The notes: generated by a model not told the origin, from the letters alone. A stretch of DNA of 19,139 nucleotides from JAVVUQ01 sp036653075 (GCA_036653075.1 JAVVUQ010000024.1:1-19139); one strand, 5' to 3'; counted from the stretch's first letter, positions 6,811-15,768 are shown. Numbers and translations: made by a program.

Positions 6811-6863
6811 ATTTTTGGTAAACTTACTTTTTTTTGGTAACTTACTTTTTTTTGGTAACTTAC
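6811..6863 (-). repeat. 18-base direct repeats between pyrE and pyrB
   Basis: On the minus strand the unit GTAAGTTACCAAAAAAAA occurs exactly at 6863-6846 and 6845-6828. A third variant copy with one inserted T (GTAAGTTTACC) follows at 6827-6811. Each exact unit holds a small dyad, GTAA-G-TTAC, followed by CC and an A8 tract. The array lies 66-118 bases before the pyrB ATG and upstream of its candidate -10 box. It could be a set of protein-binding sites, curved DNA, or merely replication slippage. Confidence 0.85.
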
Positions 6864-6949
6864 TTTTTTAGTATTCTATCATTTTTATACTTACATTAAT
6901 TTAATTTTATTTTACTTTATTTGTTTTTCATATGTACAGGCATTATTAT

Positions 6950-7585
6950 TTAATTATCAAATAATTTACTATATTCAGCTGGATTTTCACGAAATTGTTT
7001 TAATTTTTTTTCATCTTCTTTGTTAATCTTGCCAATTTCTAATGCCGCTTCAATTATGTCGTCTAAATTAATTAAGCTTACGCATTTGATATTAGCGTTT
7101 TTCATATTTTCAATGCCGCTATTAAGACCATATGTAAATATGCTAACTATTCCCATAACATTTGCGCCGCTATCTTTTAAAGCGTTTACGACGTCTATTG
7201 CGCTTCCGCCAGTAGATATCAAATCTTCAACTACCACTGTTTTTTGTCCTATTTCTAATTTCCCTTCTATGCGATTATTTCGTCCGTGACTTTTTGCTTC
7301 GCTTCTTACATATCCCATTGGCAAATTCATTTTTGACGCGCATATTGCTGCGTGAGGAATTCCTGCTGTTGATGTTCCCATCAATATCTCACAACCTTCA
7401 TATTCTGCTTGTATTAATTTTACTAAATCTTCTTCAATCATTTCTCTTAACACTACGTAGCTTAAAGCTAACCGATTATCGCAGTAAATAGGACTTTTTA
7501 TTCCACTTGCCCAAATAAATGGTTCATTTGGACGTAAAAATACCGCTCCAATTTCCAACAAACCTTTTGCAATTTCTTTTTTCAT
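6950..7585 (-). CDS. pyrE: Orotate phosphoribosyltransferase
   Basis: PyrE joins orotate and PRPP to give OMP and pyrophosphate. The 211-residue length is normal. The PRPP-binding signature VVVEDLISTGGSA is at 117-129, and the flexible catalytic loop with KSHGRNN is at 98-104. The N-terminal part has FIWASGIKSPIYCDNR (23-38), which contacts orotate. A strong SD (AAGGAGA) precedes the ATG at 7585. The gene follows pyrD by 44 bases. The next enzyme, OMP decarboxylase (pyrF), is not found in the window, so UMP formation depends on a gene elsewhere. Confidence 0.97.
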   Translation of the reverse strand: MKKEIAKGLLEIGAVFLRPNEPFIWASGIKSPIYCDNRLALSYVVLREMIEEDLVKLIQAEYEGCEILMGTSTAGIPHAAICASKMNLPMGYVRSEAKSHGRNNRIEGKLEIGQKTVVVEDLISTGGSAIDVVNALKDSGANVMGIVSIFTYGLNSGIENMKNANIKCVSLINLDDIIEAALEIGKINKEDEKKLKQFRENPAEYSKLFDN

Positions 7586-7629
7586 CTTTTATCTCCTTGA
7601 TAATTAATCGTGATTTTATATAAATATCT

Positions 7630-8556
7630 CTATTTATCTAATACTGCGCCAACGATATCTTTTATATCGTGAACGTTTATATTATTTAAAATTTCTGGCA
7701 ATTTATCAATTATTTCCATATAAACATATGGATTAACTAATCCTGCCGCTCCAATCTGTACCGCCGATGCTCCGCACATCATCATTTCAATCGCATTTTC
7801 AGCTGTGCTTACGCCGCCCATTCCAATAATAGGAATCTTTACTGTGTTATACACTTGCCAAATCATTCTTAATGCGATAGGAAAAATAGCGTTTCCCGAT
7901 AAACCACCTGTTATATTTTTCAAAACTGGTTTCCTTTTATATATATCTACTCTCATTCCAAGTAAAGTATTTATCATACTGATTCCATCGGCGCCTTCGT
8001 TTTCGACTGCTTTAGCTATTTCTGTTATATCTGTAACATTAGGACTTAATTTTATAAAAATCGGCTTTTTTGAAACTTTCTTAACCGCTTTTGTTACTTC
8101 TGCCGCGCCATTTGCAGTCGTACCAAAAGCCATTCCGCCGTGTTTAACGTTTGGACAGCTTATATTGACTTCTATTGCGTTCACGCTGTCTTGTTCGCTT
8201 AAAACTTCTGCAAGATTTATATATTCTTCAACGCAAAATCCGCTAATATTAGCAAATAACGGCTTATTATATACTTTTTTTAATTTTACTAATTCCTCGC
8301 TAACAACTTTTTCAAGCCCTGGATTTTGTAACCCAACAGCGTTTAACATTCCACCGCTACATTCGGCAATTCTTGGCGTTTCGTTTCCAAAACGTTCTTT
8401 TACTGTCGTTCCTTTAAATGAAAATGCGCCTAACTTATTGATATCAAAATATTCAAGCATTTCATATCCGTATCCAAACACTCCGCTTGCTGCCATTATT
8501 GGATTTTCTAATTGTATGCCACAAATTTCTGTATTTAAATTTATCCTATTATTCAT
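7630..8556 (-). CDS. pyrD: Dihydroorotate dehydrogenase B, catalytic subunit
   Basis: This is the FMN-binding subunit of the class 1B enzyme, which oxidises dihydroorotate to orotate and passes electrons to NAD+ through PyrK. The 308-residue TIM-barrel protein starts with the family's ENPIMAASGVFGYG stretch (17-30). It has the FMN/orotate Lys in FKGTT (47-51), the catalytic-base Cys134 in NISCPNV (131-137; class 1 enzymes use Cys where class 2 use Ser), and glycine-rich FMN phosphate loops IIGMGGV and QIGAA. The start lies 6 bases after the pyrK stop, and its SD (GGTGA) lies across the end of pyrK, so the two subunits are translated together, fitting their heterotetramer. Confidence 0.98.
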   Translation of the reverse strand: MNNRINLNTEICGIQLENPIMAASGVFGYGYEMLEYFDINKLGAFSFKGTTVKERFGNETPRIAECSGGMLNAVGLQNPGLEKVVSEELVKLKKVYNKPLFANISGFCVEEYINLAEVLSEQDSVNAIEVNISCPNVKHGGMAFGTTANGAAEVTKAVKKVSKKPIFIKLSPNVTDITEIAKAVENEGADGISMINTLLGMRVDIYKRKPVLKNITGGLSGNAIFPIALRMIWQVYNTVKIPIIGMGGVSTAENAIEMMMCGASAVQIGAAGLVNPYVYMEIIDKLPEILNNINVHDIKDIVGAVLDK

Positions 8557-8562
8557 AGATTT

Positions 8563-9303
8563 TCACCATATTATATCCTTTATATCAAAGACAGGTCCGT
8601 CTTTACATACTCTTTTGCTTCCGCTTTTAGTCATTATACTGCAGCCCATGCAAGCGCCATATCCGCAACCAAATCGCTGTTCTAAAGATACTTGTCCGTT
8701 ATCAAACTGTTTCATTTGCGCAATAGATTTCATCATTGGCATTGGCCCGCAAGCGTAAACATATCTACATTCTAACATAGTACTTTCAACCGCTTGAGTT
8801 ATTAAACCTTTAAAGCCTACGCTTCCGTCCATTGTCGAAACTATTGTACTATCGCATAACGCTTTAAATTCATCTATATAAAATGCGTCCTTTTCGCTAT
8901 TAAATCCTAACGCTACTACGAAATTGTCATCAATAGTTAATTGCTGTTTTACTGCGTAATATAATGGCGCAATTCCTATGCCTCCACCTAAAAAAACGGA
9001 CTTACAACAACGTTTTGAAATATCAAAACCATTGCCTAAGCCCGTCAAACAATTAAATACTTTTCCTTTTTCTTCGTCGCAGATGCTTTTTGTACCGCCT
9101 CCGACAACACGAACAATTATTTTAATCGTACTGTCCTTTTTATTGTAATCACAAATAGATATTGGACGACGTAAATAAAAACCATCAACTGAAATATTTA
9201 TAAACTCACCGCTTCTTTTTATATCGTCAATTCCTTGCAAAGTGAGTTCATAAACCTTTTCGTTTAGTTGTCTTTTGTTTATTAATTGTAATTGTTTAAT
9301 CAT
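8563..9303 (-). CDS. pyrK: Dihydroorotate dehydrogenase B, electron transfer subunit
   Basis: PyrK carries FAD and a [2Fe-2S] cluster and moves electrons from PyrD's FMN to NAD+. In the 246-residue protein, RRPISICDY (45-53) is the FAD-binding motif of the ferredoxin-reductase fold. FLGGGIGIAPLYYA (104-117) is the nucleotide-binding glycine-rich loop, and YACGPMPMM (183-191) is the NAD-domain signature. The C-terminal cluster ligands are Cys213, Cys218, Cys221 and Cys233 in FGCGYGACMGC...VC. The ATG at 9303 has SD GGAGA. The gene lies 56 bases after pyrC and is directly coupled to pyrD. Its presence identifies the enzyme as the NAD-dependent soluble type, suited to anaerobic growth. Confidence 0.97.
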   Translation of the reverse strand: MIKQLQLINKRQLNEKVYELTLQGIDDIKRSGEFINISVDGFYLRRPISICDYNKKDSTIKIIVRVVGGGTKSICDEEKGKVFNCLTGLGNGFDISKRCCKSVFLGGGIGIAPLYYAVKQQLTIDDNFVVALGFNSEKDAFYIDEFKALCDSTIVSTMDGSVGFKGLITQAVESTMLECRYVYACGPMPMMKSIAQMKQFDNGQVSLEQRFGCGYGACMGCSIMTKSGSKRVCKDGPVFDIKDIIW

Positions 9304-9359
9304 ATATTCTCCGTTTTTTTTGAATTAAAATTTTATCAATTTTAATTATCACATCAATT

Positions 9360-10544
9360 CTATTTTTTGTAAACTGTTCTACCTCTATGCACTGTTTTTT
9401 GAATTTCGCCTATTACGCTCATATTTTCAAAGGGCGTTGATTTTCCCATAGACATAAATTCTTCTTTTTTTATAACAAACGATTTATCGCTGTCTATTAT
9501 AACATAATCTTTCAATTTATCCACTATATAATCAGCGTTTATTTTATCTATTTTTTCATTTGAACCATCAAATAATCTCAATAATTGTCTTGGACGAATT
9601 GCCATTAATTCTATAAGTTTATTTAAATCAATGATGCCTGTTTTTACAAGCATTGTATACATTACAGAAAATGCAGTTTCCAAGCCTACGACGCCCATAG
9701 AGCTACCTTTAAGTCCTTTGGATTTTTCTTCTGCCGTATGCGGAGCGTGGTCAGTAGCTATAATATCAATCGTTCCGTCCCACAAACCTTTAATCAATGC
9801 TTCTTTATCAAAGCGACTTCGTAACGGCGGATTCATTTTAAATTTTCCGTCATCAACCATATCTTCTTGACTAAGCGATAAATAATGCGGAGCTGTTTCA
9901 CAACTAACTTTTATGTGCGATTTTTTTGCTTCTCTAACTAAGTTTACTCCCTCCGCAGTTGAAATATGGCAAACGTGATATCTACAACCTGTTATAGCGG
10001 CTAAATTTAAATCTCGTTCTATTTGTTTCCATTCGCTTTCTCGTGATATTCCTATTAATCCAAACTTTGAAGCTACTACTTCGTCTACTACTCCTCCCTC
10101 TTGAATCAAAGAATTATCTTCGCAATGGGCAATTATTGCTTTTTTTAGTTTTTTTGCGTGCGACATCGCTTCTTTCATTAATCCTTTATCTTGTATGCCC
10201 TTGCCATCGTCACTAAAGCCTGCAACAAATGGAGCTAATCTATCCATATCGGATAATTCTCCTTTTCCTAATTGCCCTTTGGTTATGCTTGCAAACGCCA
10301 TAACATCAATCACTGCGCTCTTTTTTATAATGTCCATTTGTACGTTCAGATTTTCTAAATTATCAGGTGGCGGATTTAAGTTGGGCATCGTCAAAACCAT
10401 AGTATAACCGCCTTTTGCAGCCGCTTTTGTCCCTGTATAAATTGTTTCTTTATATGCAAATCCTGGTTCACGTAAATGCGTGTGCATATCACAAAATGCT
10501 GGTAGTTGTAATAAACCGCTTTCTAATTCATAATAGTTATTCAT
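9360..10544 (-). CDS. pyrC: Dihydroorotase, N-terminally short
   Basis: PyrC cyclises N-carbamoyl-aspartate to dihydroorotate. Counting from the ATG at 10544 (394 residues), the metal ligands of a class I dihydroorotase are present: HTH (21-23) in CDMHTHLREPG, Asp112/113 in FSDDGKG, His140 in IIAHCED, His193 in CHIST, and Asp265 in ATDHAPH. The frame stays open to 10655, but those extra codons lie inside purL in another frame and show no family similarity, so I choose 10544. Only about 17 residues then precede the CDMHTH metal strand, against roughly 50-60 in B. subtilis-type PyrC, so most of the N-terminal beta-sandwich strands are missing. The ATG overlaps the purL stop by 8 bases and has no good SD, suggesting termination-reinitiation. 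Confidence 0.95.
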   Translation of the reverse strand: MNNYYELESGLLQLPAFCDMHTHLREPGFAYKETIYTGTKAAAKGGYTMVLTMPNLNPPPDNLENLNVQMDIIKKSAVIDVMAFASITKGQLGKGELSDMDRLAPFVAGFSDDGKGIQDKGLMKEAMSHAKKLKKAIIAHCEDNSLIQEGGVVDEVVASKFGLIGISRESEWKQIERDLNLAAITGCRYHVCHISTAEGVNLVREAKKSHIKVSCETAPHYLSLSQEDMVDDGKFKMNPPLRSRFDKEALIKGLWDGTIDIIATDHAPHTAEEKSKGLKGSSMGVVGLETAFSVMYTMLVKTGIIDLNKLIELMAIRPRQLLRLFDGSNEKIDKINADYIVDKLKDYVIIDSDKSFVIKKEEFMSMGKSTPFENMSVIGEIQKTVHRGRTVYKK

Positions 10545-13500
10545 AATACTTAACTGCCGATAAAAATATTGGCATTTCAAACTCTCCTTCAATATTTTGG
10601 TATAATCCTTTTTCGTACCTTTCTGCATGCCCCATCTTTCCAAACACTCTCCCATCTTTAGAAATTAAACCTTCTACCGCATTTAAAGATCCGTTAGGAT
10701 TAAATGGATATTCCATTGTTGGAATTCCATTGTTGTCTACGTATTGAGTAGCTATAATATTATTGTCAACCAACTTATCCATTATAATATTATCACACAT
10801 TAATCTGCCTTCTCCGTGGCTCACTGGAACGCTATACGTTTTGCCATTACACATATTAAGCCAAGGCGACGATGCATTCGTTACTTTAATTTTACAAATT
10901 GTACTCACGTGTCGCATTATATCATTGAAAGTTAAAGTGGGAGATAATTCGTTCATATCTTTAATTTCTCCCCACGGCAATAACCCGAGTTTTATTAAAG
11001 CTTGAAACCCGTTACATATGCCCAAAGCTAATCCATCTCTATTATATAATAAATCCATTACCGCTTCGTTTAATATCGGATTTCTAAAGGTCGTTGCGAT
11101 AAATTTACCGCTACCATCTGGTTCGTCGCCTCCGCTAAATCCACCTGGAAATGCTATAATTTGCGACTGCTTTATTCTTTTCGCCATTTCAGTAATCGAA
11201 TATTCTATATCTTTTCCACTTAAATTTTTTATAACAAAAATGTCCGCTTTCGCTCCAACTTTTTCAAACGCCTTAGCTGTATCATATTCGCAATTTGTAC
11301 CTGGAAATACCGGTATAAATACTCTCGGCTGCGCTATACTTAACGATGACTTTTTTTTGATTATCTCAACTTCTTTCTCTTTCCATATTTTATTTGTTCG
11401 TAAATTAACTGTTACTGGAAACACTTCGCTCAAGGTTGAACAAAAAGCTTCTTCTAAATTTTCTAAATTGATTTTTTGTCCATTTATTATTACTTGTCCA
11501 AACCCCTTAACTTCTCCATAAATCTTTTTCCCTTCAATTCTATTTTTTGTAACTAATAAAATATCGCCGTAACTTGCTTTGAAATCTTCTTTTTCTACAT
11601 CGCTTTTAATAAAACCTTTTCCATTTCCCATTAAACATTTAATTACGCTTACTAAGCATCCGCCTTCGCCGCTTACGCAACAATTCAATACTTCTTTTGA
11701 TTTAATATACTCGTGTACTTTTTGGTACATATCTACTAAACAGTCGAAATTTGGCGTTCCATTTTCATTTTTATTTATTTTAAATCTATATACATAACCA
11801 TCTTGATTAAACGCATTATTAACTAACGTGTCATCTTTTGTTATTCCCATAGCAAATGCAATAACAGTAGACGGAACATTGTAGTTTTCATAACTACCGC
11901 TCATACTGTCTTTTCCTCCAATTGCGGCTAATTTCAGTCCAAGCTGAGCTTTTAACGCTCCCAACATTGCAGCGACAACCTCTCCCCAACGCTGTTCATC
12001 TTTGTTTAATTTCTTGAAGAATTCTTGCAATGATAATCTAATAGTACTTAATTCAACGCCGCTTGCAACTAATTTACTAACTGCGCCAACAATTGAGTAA
12101 ATTGCGCCAGTAAATGCTGTTTTATCTAATAAATCTGTATAAATTCCGTATGATGAACAAGTCACAGTATGTGTAACTCCGTTTACTGCTGGCTTACATG
12201 CCATAATTTCTGATGGCGTTAACTGTTTTTTGCCACCAAAAGGCATCAATACGCTCGCCGCTCCTATCGTCGAATCAAAAACTTCACCCAATCCTTTTTG
12301 CGAACAAACATTGAGCTTTTTTAGTTCATTTTTTAAAGCTTTTTCAAAATTACATTCCTCTATCGCCTTATTAGTTTCATTATCAATAATATCAAAAAAA
12401 TCACTTTTATTTTCAATTATTTCTGCGTCTGCTTGCTGTCTTACTCCATTTGTATCTAAAAACGCTCGCTGTATATCGCAAACAACTTCATCGCCATAAG
12501 TCATATATAATCGAGATTTATCTGTAACCGTAGCCACTATTGTTGCTTTTAAATTTTCAGTTTCTGCTAATTTTATAAATTCGCTTGCGCGCTCTTTCTT
12601 AACAACTACCGCCATTCTTTCTTGACTTTCGCTTATTGCCAATTCGGTAGCGTTTAATCCATCATATTTTTTATTAATTTTATCTAAATAAATATCTACG
12701 CCATCACTCAATTCGCCAATCGCTACGGATACTCCGCCTGCGCCAAAATCATTACATTTGAGTATTAATTTCGATGCGTTTGGATTTCTAAACAATCTTT
12801 GTAATTTTCTTTCTTCTGGAGCATTGCCCTTTTGTACTTCAGCTCCGCACGTTTCAACTGATTTTTCGGTGTGCGATTTGCTGCTTCCCGTAGCTCCGCC
12901 GCATCCGTCTCGTCCAGTATCGCCGCCTAATAAAATTACAACATCGCTACATTGAGGTTTATCTCTAACTACATTTTCTTTCTTGACTGCGCCTATAACA
13001 TATCCACATTCTAACCGCTTTGCAACATACTTATCATTGTAAATTTCTCTAACTATTCCCGTTGCCAATCCAATTTGATTTCCATACGCTGAAAATCCGC
13101 TTAATGCGTTTTTAGTCAATACTCGTTGAGGCAATTTTCCCTTCAACGTTTCCTTTACATCTACTAACGGATTTGCCGCTCCTGTTATGCGCATTGCTTG
13201 ATATACATAACATCGCCCACTCAGTGGATCTCTAATTGCTCCGCCTAAACAAGTCGCAGCTCCGCCAAAAGGTTCGATTTCAGTAGGATGATTATGCGTT
13301 TCATTTTTAAACATAATAAGCCATTGCTCTATTTTATCGTTTACATCTACCTCAACAGTAACAGAACACGCATTTATTTCATCGCTTAAATCTAAATTAT
13401 TTAAATAACCTTCATTTTTTAATTTTTTTGCCGCAATTGTGGCTATATCCATTAAACAGTGATATTTATCGCTTCTATTTTCATACAATTTATTAAATAA

Positions 13501-14247
13501 TTCAATATACTCGTTTTTTGCTTTTATTATATCGTTATTATCGCTAATAATTTTAATGCTATTTATTTTAGTCGAAAATGTAGTATGCCTACAATGGTCG
13601 CTCCAATATGTATCAATAACCTTTAATTCAGTTTCGGTAGGTTGACGATGTTGCGATTTAAAATAATCTCTAACATATTTCAAATCTTCTTGAGACATAG
13701 CAAAACCATTATCGCTATAATATTTTTCTAATTCAGCATCGTTTAATTGTATAAACCCATCTATTTCTACACGCATTTTTCCTAAAACGTTAACTTTATT
13801 TTTTAAAGTTTCAGGCATTTGCATATTTCCAAGTTTACTCTCAACTGGATTAATCAAATATTGTTGTACCAATTCAATCTTATCTTCTATTCCACTAAAT
13901 ATATATATCGTTGCGCATTTAATAATCGGACGTACTCCGCCTGTCAATAACTGTACGCATTGCATTGCGCTGTCAGCTCTTTGGTCAAATTGTCCATCTA
14001 AATATTCGCTGACGATTATTTTGTCATTTTTATCTATTTTAAGTTCTTCGCTAATTTCATCTACTGGCGCTTCGCAAAAAATAGGATACGCTTTAACACA
14101 CGTTTGTTTATCTATGCCTTCAATATCATACCTTAAAATTTTTCGTATGCTGTAAGCTTCTACTCCTGTAATGCTCTTTATTTCATTCTTAAGTTTTATT
14201 GACGTCCGTTCTTTATCTCGTTTTTCTATATATATCCGATATATCAT
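10537..14247 (-). CDS. purL: FGAM synthase, PurL-PurQ fusion
   Basis: This 1236-residue single-chain phosphoribosylformylglycinamidine synthase turns FGAR, ATP and glutamine into FGAM. An N-terminal PurS-like region is followed by ATP-binding and catalytic domains with SDHCRHTTF (216-224), NETHNHPTEIEPFGG near 315-330, and GGKDSMSGS in the second half. From about residue 975 it is a class I glutaminase (PurQ-like): FPGTNCE, FPGGFSGGDEPDGSG and the catalytic triad Cys1078 (GICNGFQ), His1207 and Glu1209 (MGHAER). It matches the clostridial large PurL in length and needs no separate purS or purQ, and none is seen. The ATG at 14247 has a perfect SD (GGAGG, 5 bases away). Its last 8 bases are shared with pyrC. 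Confidence 0.98.
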   Translation of the reverse strand: MIYRIYIEKRDKERTSIKLKNEIKSITGVEAYSIRKILRYDIEGIDKQTCVKAYPIFCEAPVDEISEELKIDKNDKIIVSEYLDGQFDQRADSAMQCVQLLTGGVRPIIKCATIYIFSGIEDKIELVQQYLINPVESKLGNMQMPETLKNKVNVLGKMRVEIDGFIQLNDAELEKYYSDNGFAMSQEDLKYVRDYFKSQHRQPTETELKVIDTYWSDHCRHTTFSTKINSIKIISDNNDIIKAKNEYIELFNKLYENRSDKYHCLMDIATIAAKKLKNEGYLNNLDLSDEINACSVTVEVDVNDKIEQWLIMFKNETHNHPTEIEPFGGAATCLGGAIRDPLSGRCYVYQAMRITGAANPLVDVKETLKGKLPQRVLTKNALSGFSAYGNQIGLATGIVREIYNDKYVAKRLECGYVIGAVKKENVVRDKPQCSDVVILLGGDTGRDGCGGATGSSKSHTEKSVETCGAEVQKGNAPEERKLQRLFRNPNASKLILKCNDFGAGGVSVAIGELSDGVDIYLDKINKKYDGLNATELAISESQERMAVVVKKERASEFIKLAETENLKATIVATVTDKSRLYMTYGDEVVCDIQRAFLDTNGVRQQADAEIIENKSDFFDIIDNETNKAIEECNFEKALKNELKKLNVCSQKGLGEVFDSTIGAASVLMPFGGKKQLTPSEIMACKPAVNGVTHTVTCSSYGIYTDLLDKTAFTGAIYSIVGAVSKLVASGVELSTIRLSLQEFFKKLNKDEQRWGEVVAAMLGALKAQLGLKLAAIGGKDSMSGSYENYNVPSTVIAFAMGITKDDTLVNNAFNQDGYVYRFKINKNENGTPNFDCLVDMYQKVHEYIKSKEVLNCCVSGEGGCLVSVIKCLMGNGKGFIKSDVEKEDFKASYGDILLVTKNRIEGKKIYGEVKGFGQVIINGQKINLENLEEAFCSTLSEVFPVTVNLRTNKIWKEKEVEIIKKKSSLSIAQPRVFIPVFPGTNCEYDTAKAFEKVGAKADIFVIKNLSGKDIEYSITEMAKRIKQSQIIAFPGGFSGGDEPDGSGKFIATTFRNPILNEAVMDLLYNRDGLALGICNGFQALIKLGLLPWGEIKDMNELSPTLTFNDIMRHVSTICKIKVTNASSPWLNMCNGKTYSVPVSHGEGRLMCDNIIMDKLVDNNIIATQYVDNNGIPTMEYPFNPNGSLNAVEGLISKDGRVFGKMGHAERYEKGLYQNIEGEFEMPIFLSAVKYYE

Positions 14248-14320
14248 TTTTTCCTCCGTTGCATTACTATAAAATCCATCTTAATTTATTGCAAACAAAT
14301 CTTTTATTTTATTAGCTTTA

Positions 14321-15583
14321 TTATTTAATCGCTCCAATATCGCTTCGATATCGCATTGCAGTAAATTTAATTTTATCTATTTGACTATATATTTTTTTCC
14401 TCGCATTTTCTATATCTTTATCAATAGCTGTCACACAAATAACTCTACCGCCATTTACGCTTAATCGTTCGTTTATTATAGCCGTACCCATATGAAATAG
14501 AATTACGTCTTCCATTTTACCAATTTCGATAGGATATCCTTTTACAATTTTTCCAGGATAACCGCCGCTTGTCACAACTACTGTCACACAAGCCTTGTCC
14601 TCCCATTCAATATCAATTTTATCTAAGTTACCATCAATACAAGCATCCATAATATCTACTAAATCACTTTTAAGTAACGGCAAAATAACTTGTGTTTCAG
14701 GATCTCCAAACCGAGCGTTATATTCCAAAACTTTAACGTCATCGCCTTTTACCATAACGCCAAAGTATAACACGCCTTTAAATGTTCTATTTTCACTTCT
14801 AAGCCCTTCAAGCGTAGGTAAAATTACGCTTTTTTCAATTTCTATCTTCAGCCTTTCCGTAAATAACGGCGATGGACATATTGCACCCATACCACCCGTA
14901 TTGAGTCCTTCATCGTTATCATACGCCTTTTTATAATCTTGCGACGATGGCATAATCTTATAATTCGTACCGTCAGTAAAAATAAATATAGACATCTCTA
15001 CGCCCGTAAGATATTCTTCAATAACAACTTTTTCGCCAGCGCTTTTAAATACCTTTAATAACATAATATCTTCTAACGCCTTTTCTGCGTCAAATAAACT
15101 TTTGCATATAATTACGCCTTTTCCTAAAGCTAAACCATCTGCTTTAATTACCAAGGGATAAGTCGCTTTTCTTATAAACTCTTTTGCTTGCTCAATATCC
15201 ATAAAAGTAGAATATTGCGCCGTTGCTATTTTATGCCGTTTCATAAAATCTTTAGAAAAAGCTTTACTCGCTTCTATATACGCCGCCGCTTTATTTGGTC
15301 CAAATGCCCTAATTCCACTTTCTTGTAAATAATCAACTAACCCTAAAGCCAACGGATCATCAGGCGCTACAAAAACCATATCTACTTCGTATTCTTTACA
15401 AAATAATCTAATATTATCAAAATCTGCTGTCGATATGGATACGCACTCAGCTATTTGAGCTATTCCTGCATTTCCAGGCAACGCATATAGATTGTTTATC
15501 CTCTTGCTCTTTCTAAGCGCAAAACATATTGAATGTTCCCTTCCGCCTGAACCTATTACCGCTATATTATATTTCTTGTTCAT
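14321..15583 (-). CDS. purD: Phosphoribosylamine-glycine ligase (GAR synthetase)
   Basis: PurD is an ATP-grasp ligase that joins phosphoribosylamine and glycine to form GAR, the second purine step. The 420-residue protein begins with IAVIGSGGREHSICFAL (7-23), the N-terminal nucleotide-fold signature. The ATP-grasp region has YPLVIKADGLALGKGV (142-157) and VVIEEYLTGVE (186-196), and the metal site region is LEYNARFGDPETQ (286-298). Length is normal. The SD AAGGA lies 7 bases before the ATG at 15583. It is separated from purH by 185 AT-rich bases holding a perfect 9-base dyad, so an internal promoter or regulatory site is possible. The purD-purL gap is 73 bases. Confidence 0.97.
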   Translation of the reverse strand: MNKKYNIAVIGSGGREHSICFALRKSKRINNLYALPGNAGIAQIAECVSISTADFDNIRLFCKEYEVDMVFVAPDDPLALGLVDYLQESGIRAFGPNKAAAYIEASKAFSKDFMKRHKIATAQYSTFMDIEQAKEFIRKATYPLVIKADGLALGKGVIICKSLFDAEKALEDIMLLKVFKSAGEKVVIEEYLTGVEMSIFIFTDGTNYKIMPSSQDYKKAYDNDEGLNTGGMGAICPSPLFTERLKIEIEKSVILPTLEGLRSENRTFKGVLYFGVMVKGDDVKVLEYNARFGDPETQVILPLLKSDLVDIMDACIDGNLDKIDIEWEDKACVTVVVTSGGYPGKIVKGYPIEIGKMEDVILFHMGTAIINERLSVNGGRVICVTAIDKDIENARKKIYSQIDKIKFTAMRYRSDIGAIK

Positions 15584-15611
15584 TATTTATTCCTTATCAT
15601 CTCTTACACTA

Positions 15612-15632
15612 TTTTCTAATAATATTAGAAAA
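15612..15632. promoter_or_regulatory. Perfect dyad before purD, candidate operator
   Basis: The arms TTTTCTAAT and ATTAGAAAA pair exactly around 3 bases, giving a 21-base symmetric site whose near edge is 28 bases before the purD ATG. On the minus strand its first half contains TCTAAT, a possible -10 box, with a poor -35 (TTAAAT) 17 bases upstream. A dyad overlapping a -10 suggests a repressor site, but it could also form a weak RNA hairpin. No regulator can be named. Confidence 0.35.
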
Positions 15633-15768
15633 CAGTCGTTAGTCTTATTTAACATCAATAATTATATTAAAATTGTAATTAATTAATCTATTTTAATAAT
15701 TTGTCTTAATTTAATAATTGCATATATTATTTTTATTTACAATATTTAAAATTTCATACCTTAAGCAA

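Noticed and set aside
6746..6949. PyrR-binding leader or attenuator in the pyrE-pyrB spacer
   Set aside because: I saw no PyrR-type anti-antiterminator sequence or terminator hairpin here; the spacer is AT-rich with the 18-base repeats only.
7805..8758. 317-codon plus-strand open frame opposite pyrD/pyrK
   Set aside because: It mirrors pyrD and part of pyrK, lacks similarity to any protein I recognise, and is explained by the codon composition of the real minus-strand genes.
10545..10655. Longer pyrC start giving 431 residues
   Set aside because: These codons lie inside the purL 3' end in a different frame, their translation does not resemble a dihydroorotase N-terminus, and the ATG at 10544 gives the usual stop/start overlap. 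It remains a checkable alternative.
11018..11521. 167-codon plus-strand open frame opposite purL
   Set aside because: It is antisense to the conserved glutaminase domain of PurL and has no SD or recognisable motif, so it is a shadow frame.
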